64,000 nt of DNA from contig NZ_LNNH01000012.1 of assembly GCF_001542915.1 (NCBI RefSeq), forward strand, positions 416,718 through 480,717, given 5' to 3'. The translations under genes and the position numbers were made by a program. Below the pieces are notes generated by a model. The model saw only the letters and a program-made list of their open reading frames with translations. It did not search any database and was not told the origin of the DNA. Positions within the stretch are counted from its first letter, which is position 1. Every line of letters begins with the position of its first letter. Of this stretch, positions 18,562 to 26,699 are shown piece after piece. Source of the DNA: Peribacillus simplex. Lineage in GTDB: Bacteria > Bacillota > Bacilli > Bacillales > DSM-1321.

Positions 18562-20250
18562 TCATAATTTTTTTGGTTTAAAGGCTTCGGCAGCACCAGG
18601 AGGACCGCCAAAAGGCTTGGCCATTGGCCCCACGGCTTCCATATCAACGACGATCATAGAGGGCTTGCGTCTTTCTTTCGCTTTTTTCAATTCGGATACG
18701 AATTCATCTCCTGAGCCGATTCGAACCGCAGCAAAATGCATCGCTTCAGCCAGTTGCACAAAATCAGGGCTCAATAAATCCACAGCTACCTGTCTTCCAT
18801 ACGCAGCAGATTGAATATTGCGAAGTACCCCATAACCAGAGTCATCAAACAATACGATGATGATTGGCAAATTTTCTTCCGCTGCCGTAACCATTTCCCC
18901 GATATTGACCATGAACCCCCCATCTCCTGCCATGAGAACGACGGTTTTATCTTGACAGCCCATTTGTGCCCCGATCGCCGTTGGAAGCCCTTGACCGATT
19001 CCGCCCCCTGATGCATGAATGGATGTCCTCGGTTCATGGATTTCAAACAGCCGGCTGCCCCATACGTTTGCCTGAACCGTTACATCACGGACCAAAATGG
19101 TGTCTTGAGGCAATATTTCCCTCATCCCGACGACAAATTGTTCATAAGGGCCAAGGGTGAGACGGAGTTGAGCGCGCACTTCATCACGAAGAGTAAGGAC
19201 TTCTTGTAAATAAGAAGGAGCCGGGTGCACTGATTTTTCCTCAAGCTTATGAATGATCGCTGCCAGCATATCTTTTGCATCACCAACCAAACCTAGCGTG
19301 GCTTTATAGTTTCGGTTGATTGCCTGCCAATCTGCATCAATCGCTATATGAGCTTTGGGGACCGGCACCTTCCAGTTGGAGGTTTCATTTCCCCTGAATC
19401 TTACGCCTACGCTAATCAATAGATCGGCATTCCTCAAAAACTCTTTCGTTTGTTCATAGGCAGCAAAATGCCCTATGCACTGTTCATGGTTTTCAGGGAT
19501 CGAACCTTTTCCTGATTGACTGGTTATGACTGCTGCGCCCAAAAGCTCGGCTAATTTTTGCAGCTCTTGCGAAGCGTTGGCGCTTATGACCCCGCCTCCG
19601 GACCATATCACCGGCCGCCGTGCTTTTGCGATTTGTTCCATAACCCGTTCAGGAATAATGGCTGCCGTTTTCGTTTCAAACTCTGGAGCCTGAAGCTTAT
19701 CGGCTGAAAGATCATCGATGATGGCCGATTGGTAATCGATGGGGATTTCCAATGTAACCGGTCCGGCTGGAGCCGTCAATGCTTCGGTTATTGCCTGCCT
19801 TACGACTGCTCCAGCTTGGGAGGGGTTCCTAAGCCTTACTGCATTTTTGCAGGCACCGTCCATCATGGCCAGCTGGTCCTTGCACTCATGTATGTATCCT
19901 TTGCCTGTTCCAAGGTAAGCGGAAGCGACCTCCCCCGTAAGGTGAAGAAGCGGTACCCCCGCAGCCCATGCCTCCACCAATGAACCCGCGGCATTACCAG
20001 CTCCTGTACCTGTACTGGTAATCACAACGCCCAATTTCCCCGTTGCACGAGCATATCCATCGGCCATGTTGACCGCTCCGCTCTCTCCGCGTGAACAAAC
20101 GAGTTTAATCGTTCCATCTCTAAGAATCGCATCATAAATCGGCATATTGTGAATGCTGACGATACCAAAGGCTACCTCAACACCTGCATGAACCAGCTCC
20201 TTCACGATGGAATCGGAAGTCGTAAACTCCAGTTCTTCTATTATATTCAT
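18562..20250 (-). CDS. Thiamine-pyrophosphate-dependent enzyme (acetolactate synthase/benzoylformate decarboxylase superfamily)
   Basis: A 562-aa ThDP enzyme with three domains in order: Pyr domain with catalytic Glu in 'CSRGESGAVNMADGYARATG' (about residue 55), central FAD-like domain, and PP domain with the Mg-ThDP motif beginning GDGGFM (about 440). The acetolactate synthase family is one option. Lack of a regulatory subunit gene and its place beside an ALDH suggest a 2-oxoacid decarboxylase or C-C lyase in catabolism. 'GPMAKPFGGPPGAAEAFKPKKL' (C-terminus) is a Gly/Pro-rich tail. ATG at 20250 follows GGTAGGA. Confidence 0.88.
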   Translation of the reverse strand: MNIIEELEFTTSDSIVKELVHAGVEVAFGIVSIHNMPIYDAILRDGTIKLVCSRGESGAVNMADGYARATGKLGVVITSTGTGAGNAAGSLVEAWAAGVPLLHLTGEVASAYLGTGKGYIHECKDQLAMMDGACKNAVRLRNPSQAGAVVRQAITEALTAPAGPVTLEIPIDYQSAIIDDLSADKLQAPEFETKTAAIIPERVMEQIAKARRPVIWSGGGVISANASQELQKLAELLGAAVITSQSGKGSIPENHEQCIGHFAAYEQTKEFLRNADLLISVGVRFRGNETSNWKVPVPKAHIAIDADWQAINRNYKATLGLVGDAKDMLAAIIHKLEEKSVHPAPSYLQEVLTLRDEVRAQLRLTLGPYEQFVVGMREILPQDTILVRDVTVQANVWGSRLFEIHEPRTSIHASGGGIGQGLPTAIGAQMGCQDKTVVLMAGDGGFMVNIGEMVTAAEENLPIIIVLFDDSGYGVLRNIQSAAYGRQVAVDLLSPDFVQLAEAMHFAAVRIGSGDEFVSELKKAKERRKPSMIVVDMEAVGPMAKPFGGPPGAAEAFKPKKL

Positions 20251-20277
20251 CGCGTAATCCTACCTTTTCAGTAATAT

Positions 20278-21069
20278 TTAAAGTGCCTTTCCAATCGCTC
20301 CTGCCGTTTCAATCGTTGAACCCGCCACATAACTTGCTTTTTCCGAAGCAAGGAAAACGATGACACTGGCGACTTCCTCCGCTTCACCTACACGCCCGAG
20401 CGGGATATTCCTCTTGTTCGCAAGATCTTTGTAATACTCGTCCGCATCCATATGCGGTGCATTTTTCATTCTTCTCCGCTCCCACTGATCGGTCCGAATC
20501 AATCCGAGACTTACAGAATTCACCAATATATTGTCAAAGGCCAGTTCCTGGGACAGCGTTTTGCTTAAATTCAAGAGACCAGCCCTTGCCGCTGCAGTCG
20601 CCACCATGTGACGCTCCGGTTCTTTAGCTAGCGTTGCATTAATATTGATGATCCGTCCTCCGCCTCTTTTGACAAGGTGCGGGTGCGAAGCGCGAACGGC
20701 ATATATGATTGCAAAAAACTTTAATTGAATCTGTTCATCCCACTGTTCATCCGTTATGTCAAAAAAATGACCCATCACGCTTTGCCCGGCGGCATTCACC
20801 AATATATCGATCCCGCCGAACCTTTTTGCCGTTCCATCAATGAAGGAATCCACTTCCGTTCTTGAGGTGACATTACAAATTGATGCAAAAATATCTTCTT
20901 CATCAGCTAGTGAGAGCAAATGACGTTGAGCATTATCCATACGCTCCTTGCTTCTGCCGCATATAGCCACCTTCGCGCCTTCAGCTAAAAACATTTCTGC
21001 TGTTTTCAAACCAACGCCCGATGTGCCGCCCATGATGACAGCCACTTTTCCTTGCAGGCCCAAATCCAT
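20278..21069 (-). CDS. SDR-family oxidoreductase with altered active site
   Basis: A 263-aa short-chain dehydrogenase fold: cofactor motif GGTSGVG near residue 14, 'NAAGQSVMGHF' near 89, and C-terminal 'VIVFLASEKASYVAGSTIE'. Where classical SDRs have YxxxK, this one reads T-A-A-A-R ('MVATAAARAGLLNLSK'), so the catalytic Tyr and Lys are both replaced. The catalytic Ser region reads NINATLA. It may bind NAD(P) and use other residues, or act differently from a standard dehydrogenase. It lies 94 nt after the extradiol dioxygenase and 27 nt before the TPP gene. RBS AAGGAGTGAC. Confidence 0.88.
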   Translation of the reverse strand: MDLGLQGKVAVIMGGTSGVGLKTAEMFLAEGAKVAICGRSKERMDNAQRHLLSLADEEDIFASICNVTSRTEVDSFIDGTAKRFGGIDILVNAAGQSVMGHFFDITDEQWDEQIQLKFFAIIYAVRASHPHLVKRGGGRIININATLAKEPERHMVATAAARAGLLNLSKTLSQELAFDNILVNSVSLGLIRTDQWERRRMKNAPHMDADEYYKDLANKRNIPLGRVGEAEEVASVIVFLASEKASYVAGSTIETAGAIGKAL

Positions 21070-21163
21070 CTTGTCACTCCTTTTCGAAACCCTCTTCTTT
21101 AGAAATTACCCTGCCCTAATCTTCTTGTGCCTTAAGGATACGGGAGGAGATTAGAAATCCCTC

Positions 21164-22099
21164 TCATTTTTCCGACATGATGGATTCACTTGTGGAAGCA
21201 TCCACCCAGCCCAAATCAGGTTCTCCGCCCATCGCCTTGCGCGCTTCAGGTTTCGGCGGACCTGCAATACCCCATTGATCCATTAAATGCGGGACACGTT
21301 TCCAAACACGCGCTCGCCATTCCGCCTCATCCTCAATCGTTTCCAGGTAGCATGTATACTCCATGACAAAACCGCCCGGGTCCTGGAAGTAACAGAAAAT
21401 ATTGTCACCCGGTCCGTGACGTCCAGGCCCCCAAAGCTCGGAAAGTCCGGCTTTCCGAACATTGCTTATTCCGCGCATCAGCTCATCCACGGAATCAACC
21501 TCATAGGCAATATGGTTTACGGAAGCATGGCCTTCTTGATTGAAAGCAATGGAATGATGCTTCCTGTTGCACCTTAGAAAAGACATTTGATGCTCGCTCC
21601 AATCGGTAACTTTAAAACCAAGGATATCCGTATAAAACTTTACGATCATATCCAAATCCCTCGTGTTCATGACAACATGATTCAGTTTCACTGGATCCAC
21701 ATTCTTCTTGTTCCAAATTGAGGTTTGAACCTCGACCCAAGCTGAAAGCTCGATCACCCGGTTTTCCGGATCAACGAAGCGTAATCCATAACCTGCACCC
21801 GCTTCATCCAAATATCCCGGTTGATCGATGATTCGAACACCCTTCGATTGTAAAATTCCCGCCGCCCGATCCACGGCATTTTTATCAACCATCCCGAATG
21901 AAATGTGGTGCAGGCCACGCTGCTCTCCCTTATGAAGACTTAAAATATGATGTTCTGGGCCAGCACCACGGAAATAAACGGTGTTCTCTTCAGGGGCCGG
22001 CACCCTGTCCAAGCCCCAAACCTTTTCATAAAACGCTGCTTGTTCATCAAAGTTCGGCGTGATCATGCCAATATGGCGTAAATGGGTAATTCCAAGCAT
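21164..22099 (-). CDS. Extradiol (catechol 2,3-) dioxygenase, VOC superfamily
   Basis: Type I extradiol dioxygenase, 311 aa, expected to cleave a catechol next to its hydroxyls using Fe(II) (or Mn). It has two VOC domains: the N-terminal one (about 1-125) lacks a complete metal set. The C-terminal domain holds the usual 2-His-1-Glu triad: His in 'KLNHVVMNTRDLD', His in 'SVNHIAYEVDS' and Glu in 'GGFVMEYTCY'. An extended C-terminal tail of about 60 residues follows. In this operon it would open the ring of the catechol made by the Rieske oxygenase and dihydrodiol dehydrogenase. The start follows GGGAGGGAG. Confidence 0.92.
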   Translation of the reverse strand: MLGITHLRHIGMITPNFDEQAAFYEKVWGLDRVPAPEENTVYFRGAGPEHHILSLHKGEQRGLHHISFGMVDKNAVDRAAGILQSKGVRIIDQPGYLDEAGAGYGLRFVDPENRVIELSAWVEVQTSIWNKKNVDPVKLNHVVMNTRDLDMIVKFYTDILGFKVTDWSEHQMSFLRCNRKHHSIAFNQEGHASVNHIAYEVDSVDELMRGISNVRKAGLSELWGPGRHGPGDNIFCYFQDPGGFVMEYTCYLETIEDEAEWRARVWKRVPHLMDQWGIAGPPKPEARKAMGGEPDLGWVDASTSESIMSEK

Positions 22100-22168
22100 C
22101 TTTTTCTCCCTCCCATAAAAATAGATTACTTTTTAACAGAATGCATGGACCGGAAATAACAAGATAAT

Positions 22169-22214
22169 CGAAAAGGGCGCCCGATTAATTTTCATAATGC
22201 AGGTGCCCTTTTCG
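22169..22214 (-). terminator. Hairpin after the cupin gene (attenuating terminator)
   Basis: Stem CGAAAAGGGC / GcCCTTTTCG, about 10 bp with a long loop, 10 nt after the cupin stop and before the extradiol gene. No other promoter is obvious for the downstream genes, so it probably allows read-through and makes the cupin the most abundant product. Confidence 0.55.
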
Positions 22215-22223
22215 TGTAAATGA

Positions 22224-22757
22224 TCAGTCTTTAATGATGGCCTCTCTTTCTTTCGAGCGTTGTTTCCGAAGTTCCTCAAGCTCGCTTCCCTCAGGGTATG
22301 TCGGCAGGTTAGGTTTCACCGCCCCAAGCATGACAAGCATCCGAGCTTCAACATCCCCGTCATTCCTGATTCCCCGATAAACTCCTGGAGGACTGCTTAT
22401 GCAATCTCTGGCATTTAACTTGATCTCATGCACTTCACTGTAACTATCTTCCTGGATCAAGGCCGTAACTTCCCCCTCAAGGATGAAGAATACTTCTTCA
22501 ACATCATCGTGAAGGTGCAAAGGCCCGATGCAACCGGGCGGAAGCACCATCGTACTGAGGGTGAAGTGTTCACCTGCAATGACATTTGTGTCATTATTCG
22601 CAGTGGCACCACGTCCGATATATCTCATCTGTGCACGCTTATATGCCGGATCGATTTCTTCCTGGAACTTCAGGACGTTCCAATCGAGCGTCCGATCCTT
22701 CAGCCTTGCAACATATTTTTTTTCGAAATCCTTCACTGAAAAAGTCTCTTTTGTCAT
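22224..22757 (-). CDS. Cupin-domain protein
   Basis: A 177-aa single-domain cupin. The metal-binding cupin motif 1 is seen as G-PLHLH-DDVEEVFFILEGE (His, His, Glu at about residues 81-88); motif 2 is 'ISSPPGVYRGIRNDGD', where the usual His seems replaced. Cupins in aromatic clusters are often ring-cleavage dioxygenases or small isomerases; the function here is unknown. It is the first gene of the minus-strand aromatic operon, with RBS AAGGAGG and a strong promoter 65-90 bp upstream. Confidence 0.85.
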   Translation of the reverse strand: MTKETFSVKDFEKKYVARLKDRTLDWNVLKFQEEIDPAYKRAQMRYIGRGATANNDTNVIAGEHFTLSTMVLPPGCIGPLHLHDDVEEVFFILEGEVTALIQEDSYSEVHEIKLNARDCISSPPGVYRGIRNDGDVEARMLVMLGAVKPNLPTYPEGSELEELRKQRSKEREAIIKD

Positions 22758-22794
22758 TATTAAAATCCTCCTTTTATGCGTTTATGTTTCATTG

Positions 22795-22810
22795 GCAAAA
22801 CAATGTTTCA
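22795..22810 (-). promoter_or_regulatory. Candidate operator shared with the MFS gene (IclR-type)
   Basis: On the minus strand this reads TGAAACATTGTTTTGC, beginning 11 nt after the predicted -10 box, so it covers the transcription start. The same 16-mer with one change occurs at 25153-25168 in the same position relative to the divergent transporter promoter. The core AAACATTGTTT is a perfect dyad. The adjacent IclR gene is the likely binder; that is inference. Confidence 0.6.
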
Positions 22811-22821
22811 TTTATAAATTA

Positions 22822-22850
22822 ATACTAAAACGAATCCCATTCATTGTCAA
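22822..22850 (-). promoter_or_regulatory. Sigma-A promoter of the aromatic operon
   Basis: On the minus strand TTGACA (22850-22845), 17-nt spacer, TAGTAT (22827-22822), about 65 nt upstream of the cupin start. It fits the housekeeping consensus well and is followed directly by the candidate operator. Confidence 0.7.
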
Positions 22851-22941
22851 TTAATTTTTGGAATATTAAAAACATTTTACATTACCTGCGCGATTGGCAC
22901 TTTTTTTGCTTACTAGGGCAGAATCTGTCTTTTTTCCACAA

Positions 22942-22980
22942 AAAAATGTGGACACCCAAGTTTTAGGAATCCACATTTTT
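22942..22980 (-). terminator. Terminator of the IclR gene
   Basis: 11-bp stem AAAAATGTGGA / TCCACATTTTT with a 17-nt loop, 36 nt beyond the IclR stop. T-runs lie on both strands, so it may work in both directions. Confidence 0.7.
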
Positions 22981-23016
22981 ATAATGGTTGATACATTTTT
23001 GATCGTATACATCTCT

Positions 23017-23832
23017 TCAGACATCTTCATGTTGAAATGGCTTTGCTCCACTATATCCCATGTACACGGATAACTGCCGGGAAATTTCCAGCAGTTTCGG
23101 CAGGGCGATTTTATCGATGAAGTCTGCCTGATAAGCCGATTCTGTCGCCACGACATTCAAGGCAGCCAGTACCTTACCATTCCTATCAAAAATAGGTGCA
23201 GCTACAGAACGGATGCCGGGGTGGAATTCCCCGCTTGTCATCGAGTAACCATTTTGGCGAATCGCCTCCAGTTGCTTCATGAATTCCCCAGGAGTAGTAA
23301 GTGTTTTGTCCGTATAAGGTGTAAGGTTCGATATTTTGATCATTTGCATAAGCATTTCTTTCGGTTGATAAGCCAAAAGTAATTTCCCATTCGCCACCGC
23401 ATGTGCAGGCAGCCGCAAGCCGATGTTCACATTGACAGCGGAAACGCCTCTGATCGGAGCACTGCCAACATAAACGACTTCCTGTCCATCCAAAATGGAA
23501 AGATGGCAGGAGGCTCCTATTTCATCACGCAGTGCCTCCATATATGGTTGGACAATTTCCTGGAATTTCAGGCTATTCAAATAACTGAATCCCAATTCCA
23601 GCACTTTTGGGGTTAAACTATACCGTTTTGTATGTTCGTCCTGTGATAGGTAGCCAATATTTTGTAACGTAAATAATAACCGGTATGGAACCGTTCTGCT
23701 CACACCCAGTTGTTTTGCAATTTCCGAAAGAGACAAATTCGGCTGTGATTCATTGAATAGCTTAATGATCTCCAGCCCTCTCACCAATGAATTAGCACTA
23801 TATTTCTCTTTTTCTTTTTCTTCGCTTACCAT
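23017..23832 (-). CDS. IclR-family transcriptional regulator
   Basis: A 271-aa regulator with N-terminal winged helix-turn-helix ('LSEIAKQLGVSRTVPYRLLF', about residues 34-53) and C-terminal IclR effector-binding domain ('GRNGKVLAALNV'-type end). IclR proteins commonly control aromatic-acid catabolism and bind pathway substrates. It lies between the aromatic operon and the hydrolase/MFS genes and is the best candidate for binding the shared motif at 22795 and 25153. Start ATG at 23832 behind GGAGG. Confidence 0.92.
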   Translation of the reverse strand: MVSEEKEKEKYSANSLVRGLEIIKLFNESQPNLSLSEIAKQLGVSRTVPYRLLFTLQNIGYLSQDEHTKRYSLTPKVLELGFSYLNSLKFQEIVQPYMEALRDEIGASCHLSILDGQEVVYVGSAPIRGVSAVNVNIGLRLPAHAVANGKLLLAYQPKEMLMQMIKISNLTPYTDKTLTTPGEFMKQLEAIRQNGYSMTSGEFHPGIRSVAAPIFDRNGKVLAALNVVATESAYQADFIDKIALPKLLEISRQLSVYMGYSGAKPFQHEDV

Positions 23833-23905
23833 TCGCGTATTCCTCCAGTTGTATATTCATCTCATTTCTCGTTTTTCCAAAAAACCACAATCTTCAAGTC
23901 ACTTA

Positions 23906-24712
23906 TTATGTATGGTCTGCCAAGTGCCGCTTCAAAAAATCGGTAACAATTTCATTAAATGTTACCGGATCTTCCTGATAGCATAAATGGCCGGTATTCG
24001 GGACGATGGCCAATTCGGAATGGGGAATCAACTCATGAAAAACCTTTGATTCACTAACAGGCGTGACCAGATCCAATTCACCACAAATGACTAAGGTCGG
24101 AACGGATATGGATGAAAGCAATTCCATTTGGTTTACATTCGATAAAGCGTACGATACGGACCGGTATCCAGCTGGGCGTACTTGCGACATGATCCGTTCC
24201 GCTTCCTTGACTACCCCGGAAGAAGCATTTGACGATAAGAGCGCCTTCACTCTTTTCCTCGCAAGTTCCTCCGGCCTTAACGTATTAATCGAATGTAATC
24301 TATTCTGAAGTTTCCGTTTATTTTCCTCAGAGCTTACCCCGGCCGCTCCCCGCGTCGCATCCGCTATGATCAGCGCCTCAACCATCTTCGGAAACCTGCT
24401 TGTAAAATCGAGCGCAATGGCCGATCCCATCGAATGGCCGAGCAGGTACACCGATGGCAAACCTAGACTCTCAAGAAATTCCTTCAACACATCCGCAAAC
24501 TGCGAAAAATCCTGAAATTCTTCCTCTGGATCAGAACTTTCACCGTAACCTGGCGCATCCCAGGCAATTACCCTGAAATCTTCCTTCAACTGACTGAGCT
24601 GTTGCTTCCATGACTGTGAATTGTTTCCTAAGCCATGCAAAATGACGAGCGCCTTTCCATCTCCCGATTCCAGATAGTGAATCGAGTGTTTTTCCAAGTG
24701 CCTGATAGACAT
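23906..24712 (-). CDS. Alpha/beta hydrolase (meta-cleavage-product hydrolase type)
   Basis: About 268 aa, alpha/beta hydrolase fold. Oxyanion-region motif 'VILHGLGNNSQSW', nucleophile Ser in GHSMG (about residue 100), Asp in 'ICGELDLVTP' and His in 'PNTGHLCYQED' form a complete triad. Such enzymes (MhpC, BphD, XylF types) hydrolyse the C-C bond of the ring-cleavage product, which suits the extradiol dioxygenase nearby; ordinary esterase activity cannot be excluded. ATG at 24712 is used because GGGAGG precedes it with a 7-nt gap; the longer frame begins inside that site. Confidence 0.87.
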   Translation of the reverse strand: MSIRHLEKHSIHYLESGDGKALVILHGLGNNSQSWKQQLSQLKEDFRVIAWDAPGYGESSDPEEEFQDFSQFADVLKEFLESLGLPSVYLLGHSMGSAIALDFTSRFPKMVEALIIADATRGAAGVSSEENKRKLQNRLHSINTLRPEELARKRVKALLSSNASSGVVKEAERIMSQVRPAGYRSVSYALSNVNQMELLSSISVPTLVICGELDLVTPVSESKVFHELIPHSELAIVPNTGHLCYQEDPVTFNEIVTDFLKRHLADHT

Positions 24713-25115
24713 TTTTAAACCTCCCAATCCTTTTTATTATCACGAATGAATAGATTAATTGCTTATTTGTTAATTAAAGCATATTTACGAATATAAAACT
24801 ATTTGGGTGATTCAGTCCTTTCGGCATTTTGCAATGACCAAAGCACTGCTTGATCAAGACTTATCACCTTCCAAATATATCTAAGTTTGAAAATAAAAAC
24901 AAACGTAAAATTTCATAATTCGGTAGAGAAGCGGGTTTCTTGAAGCGGAAACCTCTTAATAAGCGAGAGCCAAATTCTTCATCATTACCACTTGCATTTT
25001 CCCAATCATCTTGCTTATCCTCTTTTTCCCGGTTTGATTAGTTGTTTTTTACTGTCATTCTCACCTGACAGTCCGGAACTATTTTCTAAAAATATAAAAT
25101 TATCAAAATATTAAA
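24713..25115. other. Non-coding gap between hydrolase and MFS promoter
   Basis: About 400 bp of AT-rich sequence without a convincing reading frame. It must hold the promoter of the leftward hydrolase gene. A weak hairpin GGTTTC / GAAACC lies near 24930-24952. Nothing else was recognised. Confidence 0.4.
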
Positions 25116-25144
25116 TTGACAATCAATTCTATTTATTTTATCGT
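25116..25144 (+). promoter_or_regulatory. Sigma-A promoter of the MFS transporter gene
   Basis: TTGACA (25116-25121), 17-nt spacer, TATCGT (25139-25144). The layout matches the cupin promoter and is followed 8 nt later by the shared operator-like motif. The leader to the start codon is about 170 nt. Confidence 0.55.
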
Positions 25145-25152
25145 TAAGAAAG

Positions 25153-25168
25153 TGAAACGTTGTTTTGC
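25153..25168 (+). promoter_or_regulatory. Candidate operator shared with the aromatic operon
   Basis: TGAAACGTTGTTTTGC, 15 of 16 bases identical to the motif at 22795-22810 on the other strand, and in the same position just after a TTGACA-N17-TAnnnT promoter. It suggests repression of transporter and catabolic operon by one regulator. Confidence 0.6.
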
Positions 25169-25323
25169 TTACAAAACATCACCCAGAAAAGTCACCTTTA
25201 GTTTCATTAAAGAAAGGCGGGATGCGGCGGATAAGGGGGACAATCCAAACCAAGATCCGACATTCACTTATTCTTGATGGTAAGTGTTTTAAGTCATGCT
25301 AAAATCGACAAGGAGATGGTGTT

Positions 25324-26613
25324 GTGTTAAATGGGAAAAAAAGATGGTTGTACATTGCCGTTCCAATTTTTTTCTTTTGGTTTTTCGGACAAATAGATAA
25401 GGTTGGCATTTCCATCATTCAAACAGATCCAGAATTCTTGAATGCACTCGGTATGACAGGTGATGATAAAAATGCAAAAATCGGTCTTCTTTCTTTCGTA
25501 TTCACGATTGCCTATGGAGTTTCAAACCTTTTTTGGGGATTCATCATCGATAAACTGGGGGCCCGAAAAACCGCCATTGCCGGTTTATTCATATGGACAC
25601 TTACCATGATCACGTCAGGCCTTGCCAATTCGTATGAAGTGTTCCTGATTAGCAGGATCATACTCGGATTCGGGGAAGGCATGATGATTCCCGTATCGGG
25701 GAAATTCATTTCCAGCTGGTTTCATAAACGTGAATTAGGAAGGGCCCAGTCCTCCTGGCTTACTGGCAACTATTTAGGGCCAGCGATAGGGGCCATTATA
25801 TTGGTGCTTGTTATCTCTTTACTTCACTGGCAAGCTGCTTTCTTCATGCTCGCAGCATTCAACTTATTCATCAACATCCCGATGTTCATTTTCATGACGA
25901 GAAATACCCCGGAGGAGCACCCCCGGTTAAGTAAAGAAGAATTGGCTTTCATTCGCCAGCAGGATGAGGAAGACAAGAACGGCGAACCATCCGAGGCTAA
26001 AAATTTCGCCAAAGATCATCGCTTCTGGATCGTCTGGTTCGGTATGCTTGTCTGTTCATTCCTGTTTTTCGGAATAAGTATTTGGCTTCCTACTTATCTT
26101 ATAGAAGCAAAAGGCTTCGAAAAGGAAGGAATGTCGAGCATCACTTCCCTTTCCTGGTTATTTGCGCTTGGTTTTGTCCTGGCATGCGGATTTCTAGCAG
26201 ACAAGACGCGGCGTCCCAGCTTGATGGCCTCGCTTCTATTTGCGATGACGGCTATCTTTTTGACAGTGGCCGTCTTCATTGGAAATCCAATTCTGGCAGG
26301 GCTATGCATGGGACTGGCAATGGGTGCCCAAGGCGGAGTGTTCCATCTGAGCAATATGCTCATGGTTAAATATTCAACGCCAGAAACGGCCGGGCGTGCC
26401 GCTGGCTTGCTTGGATTCACCAATATCATGGGCGGCTTCTCCAGTTATATCATGGGCTGGCTGCGCGATCTTTCCGGCGGGGACTTCAGTACATCGATTG
26501 CCATGCTGATTTTTGCAGCCCTCTTAGGCCTGGCCGCTTATATATTCTCCATTAAGAGAGAGGCAGCCGAACTTCAGGGAGCGCCATTTTCCGTTCAAAA
26601 AGTCCAGGCATGA
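25324..26613 (+). CDS. MFS transporter, anion:cation symporter (ACS) type
   Basis: A 429-aa major facilitator with about 12 membrane helices, likely a proton-coupled importer of an organic anion. The ACS-type loop between helices 2 and 3 reads 'WGFIIDKLGARKT', and helix 4 carries 'RIILGFGEGMMIPVSGKFIS'. Family members import aromatic acids, tartrate, hexuronates or pantothenate. Its shared operator motif and position next to the ring-cleavage genes point to import of the island's aromatic acid. GTG start behind AAGGAGATGGT. The only transport gene in this cluster. Confidence 0.9.
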   Translation: MLNGKKRWLYIAVPIFFFWFFGQIDKVGISIIQTDPEFLNALGMTGDDKNAKIGLLSFVFTIAYGVSNLFWGFIIDKLGARKTAIAGLFIWTLTMITSGLANSYEVFLISRIILGFGEGMMIPVSGKFISSWFHKRELGRAQSSWLTGNYLGPAIGAIILVLVISLLHWQAAFFMLAAFNLFINIPMFIFMTRNTPEEHPRLSKEELAFIRQQDEEDKNGEPSEAKNFAKDHRFWIVWFGMLVCSFLFFGISIWLPTYLIEAKGFEKEGMSSITSLSWLFALGFVLACGFLADKTRRPSLMASLLFAMTAIFLTVAVFIGNPILAGLCMGLAMGAQGGVFHLSNMLMVKYSTPETAGRAAGLLGFTNIMGGFSSYIMGWLRDLSGGDFSTSIAMLIFAALLGLAAYIFSIKREAAELQGAPFSVQKVQA

Positions 26614-26664
26614 TGTTCATTTAGTCATTACCCCTTACACCTCAATGATTGCCGTTCATAAACA

Positions 26665-26699
26665 AAAAGGTTTCGGGATGATTTCATTCCGAAACCTTT
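26665..26699 (+). terminator. Terminator of the MFS gene
   Basis: Stem AAAGGTTTCGG / CCGAAACCTTT, 11 bp, about 50 nt after the stop, with short A and T flanks. Confidence 0.7.

Noticed and set aside
17595..18581. 328-codon plus-strand frame
   Set aside because: It is the mirror of the aldehyde dehydrogenase gene, whose own motifs are complete.
24925..24955. GGTTTC / GAAACC hairpin as a terminator or riboswitch
   Set aside because: The stem is short, there is no T-tract, and the surrounding sequence fits no RNA family I know.
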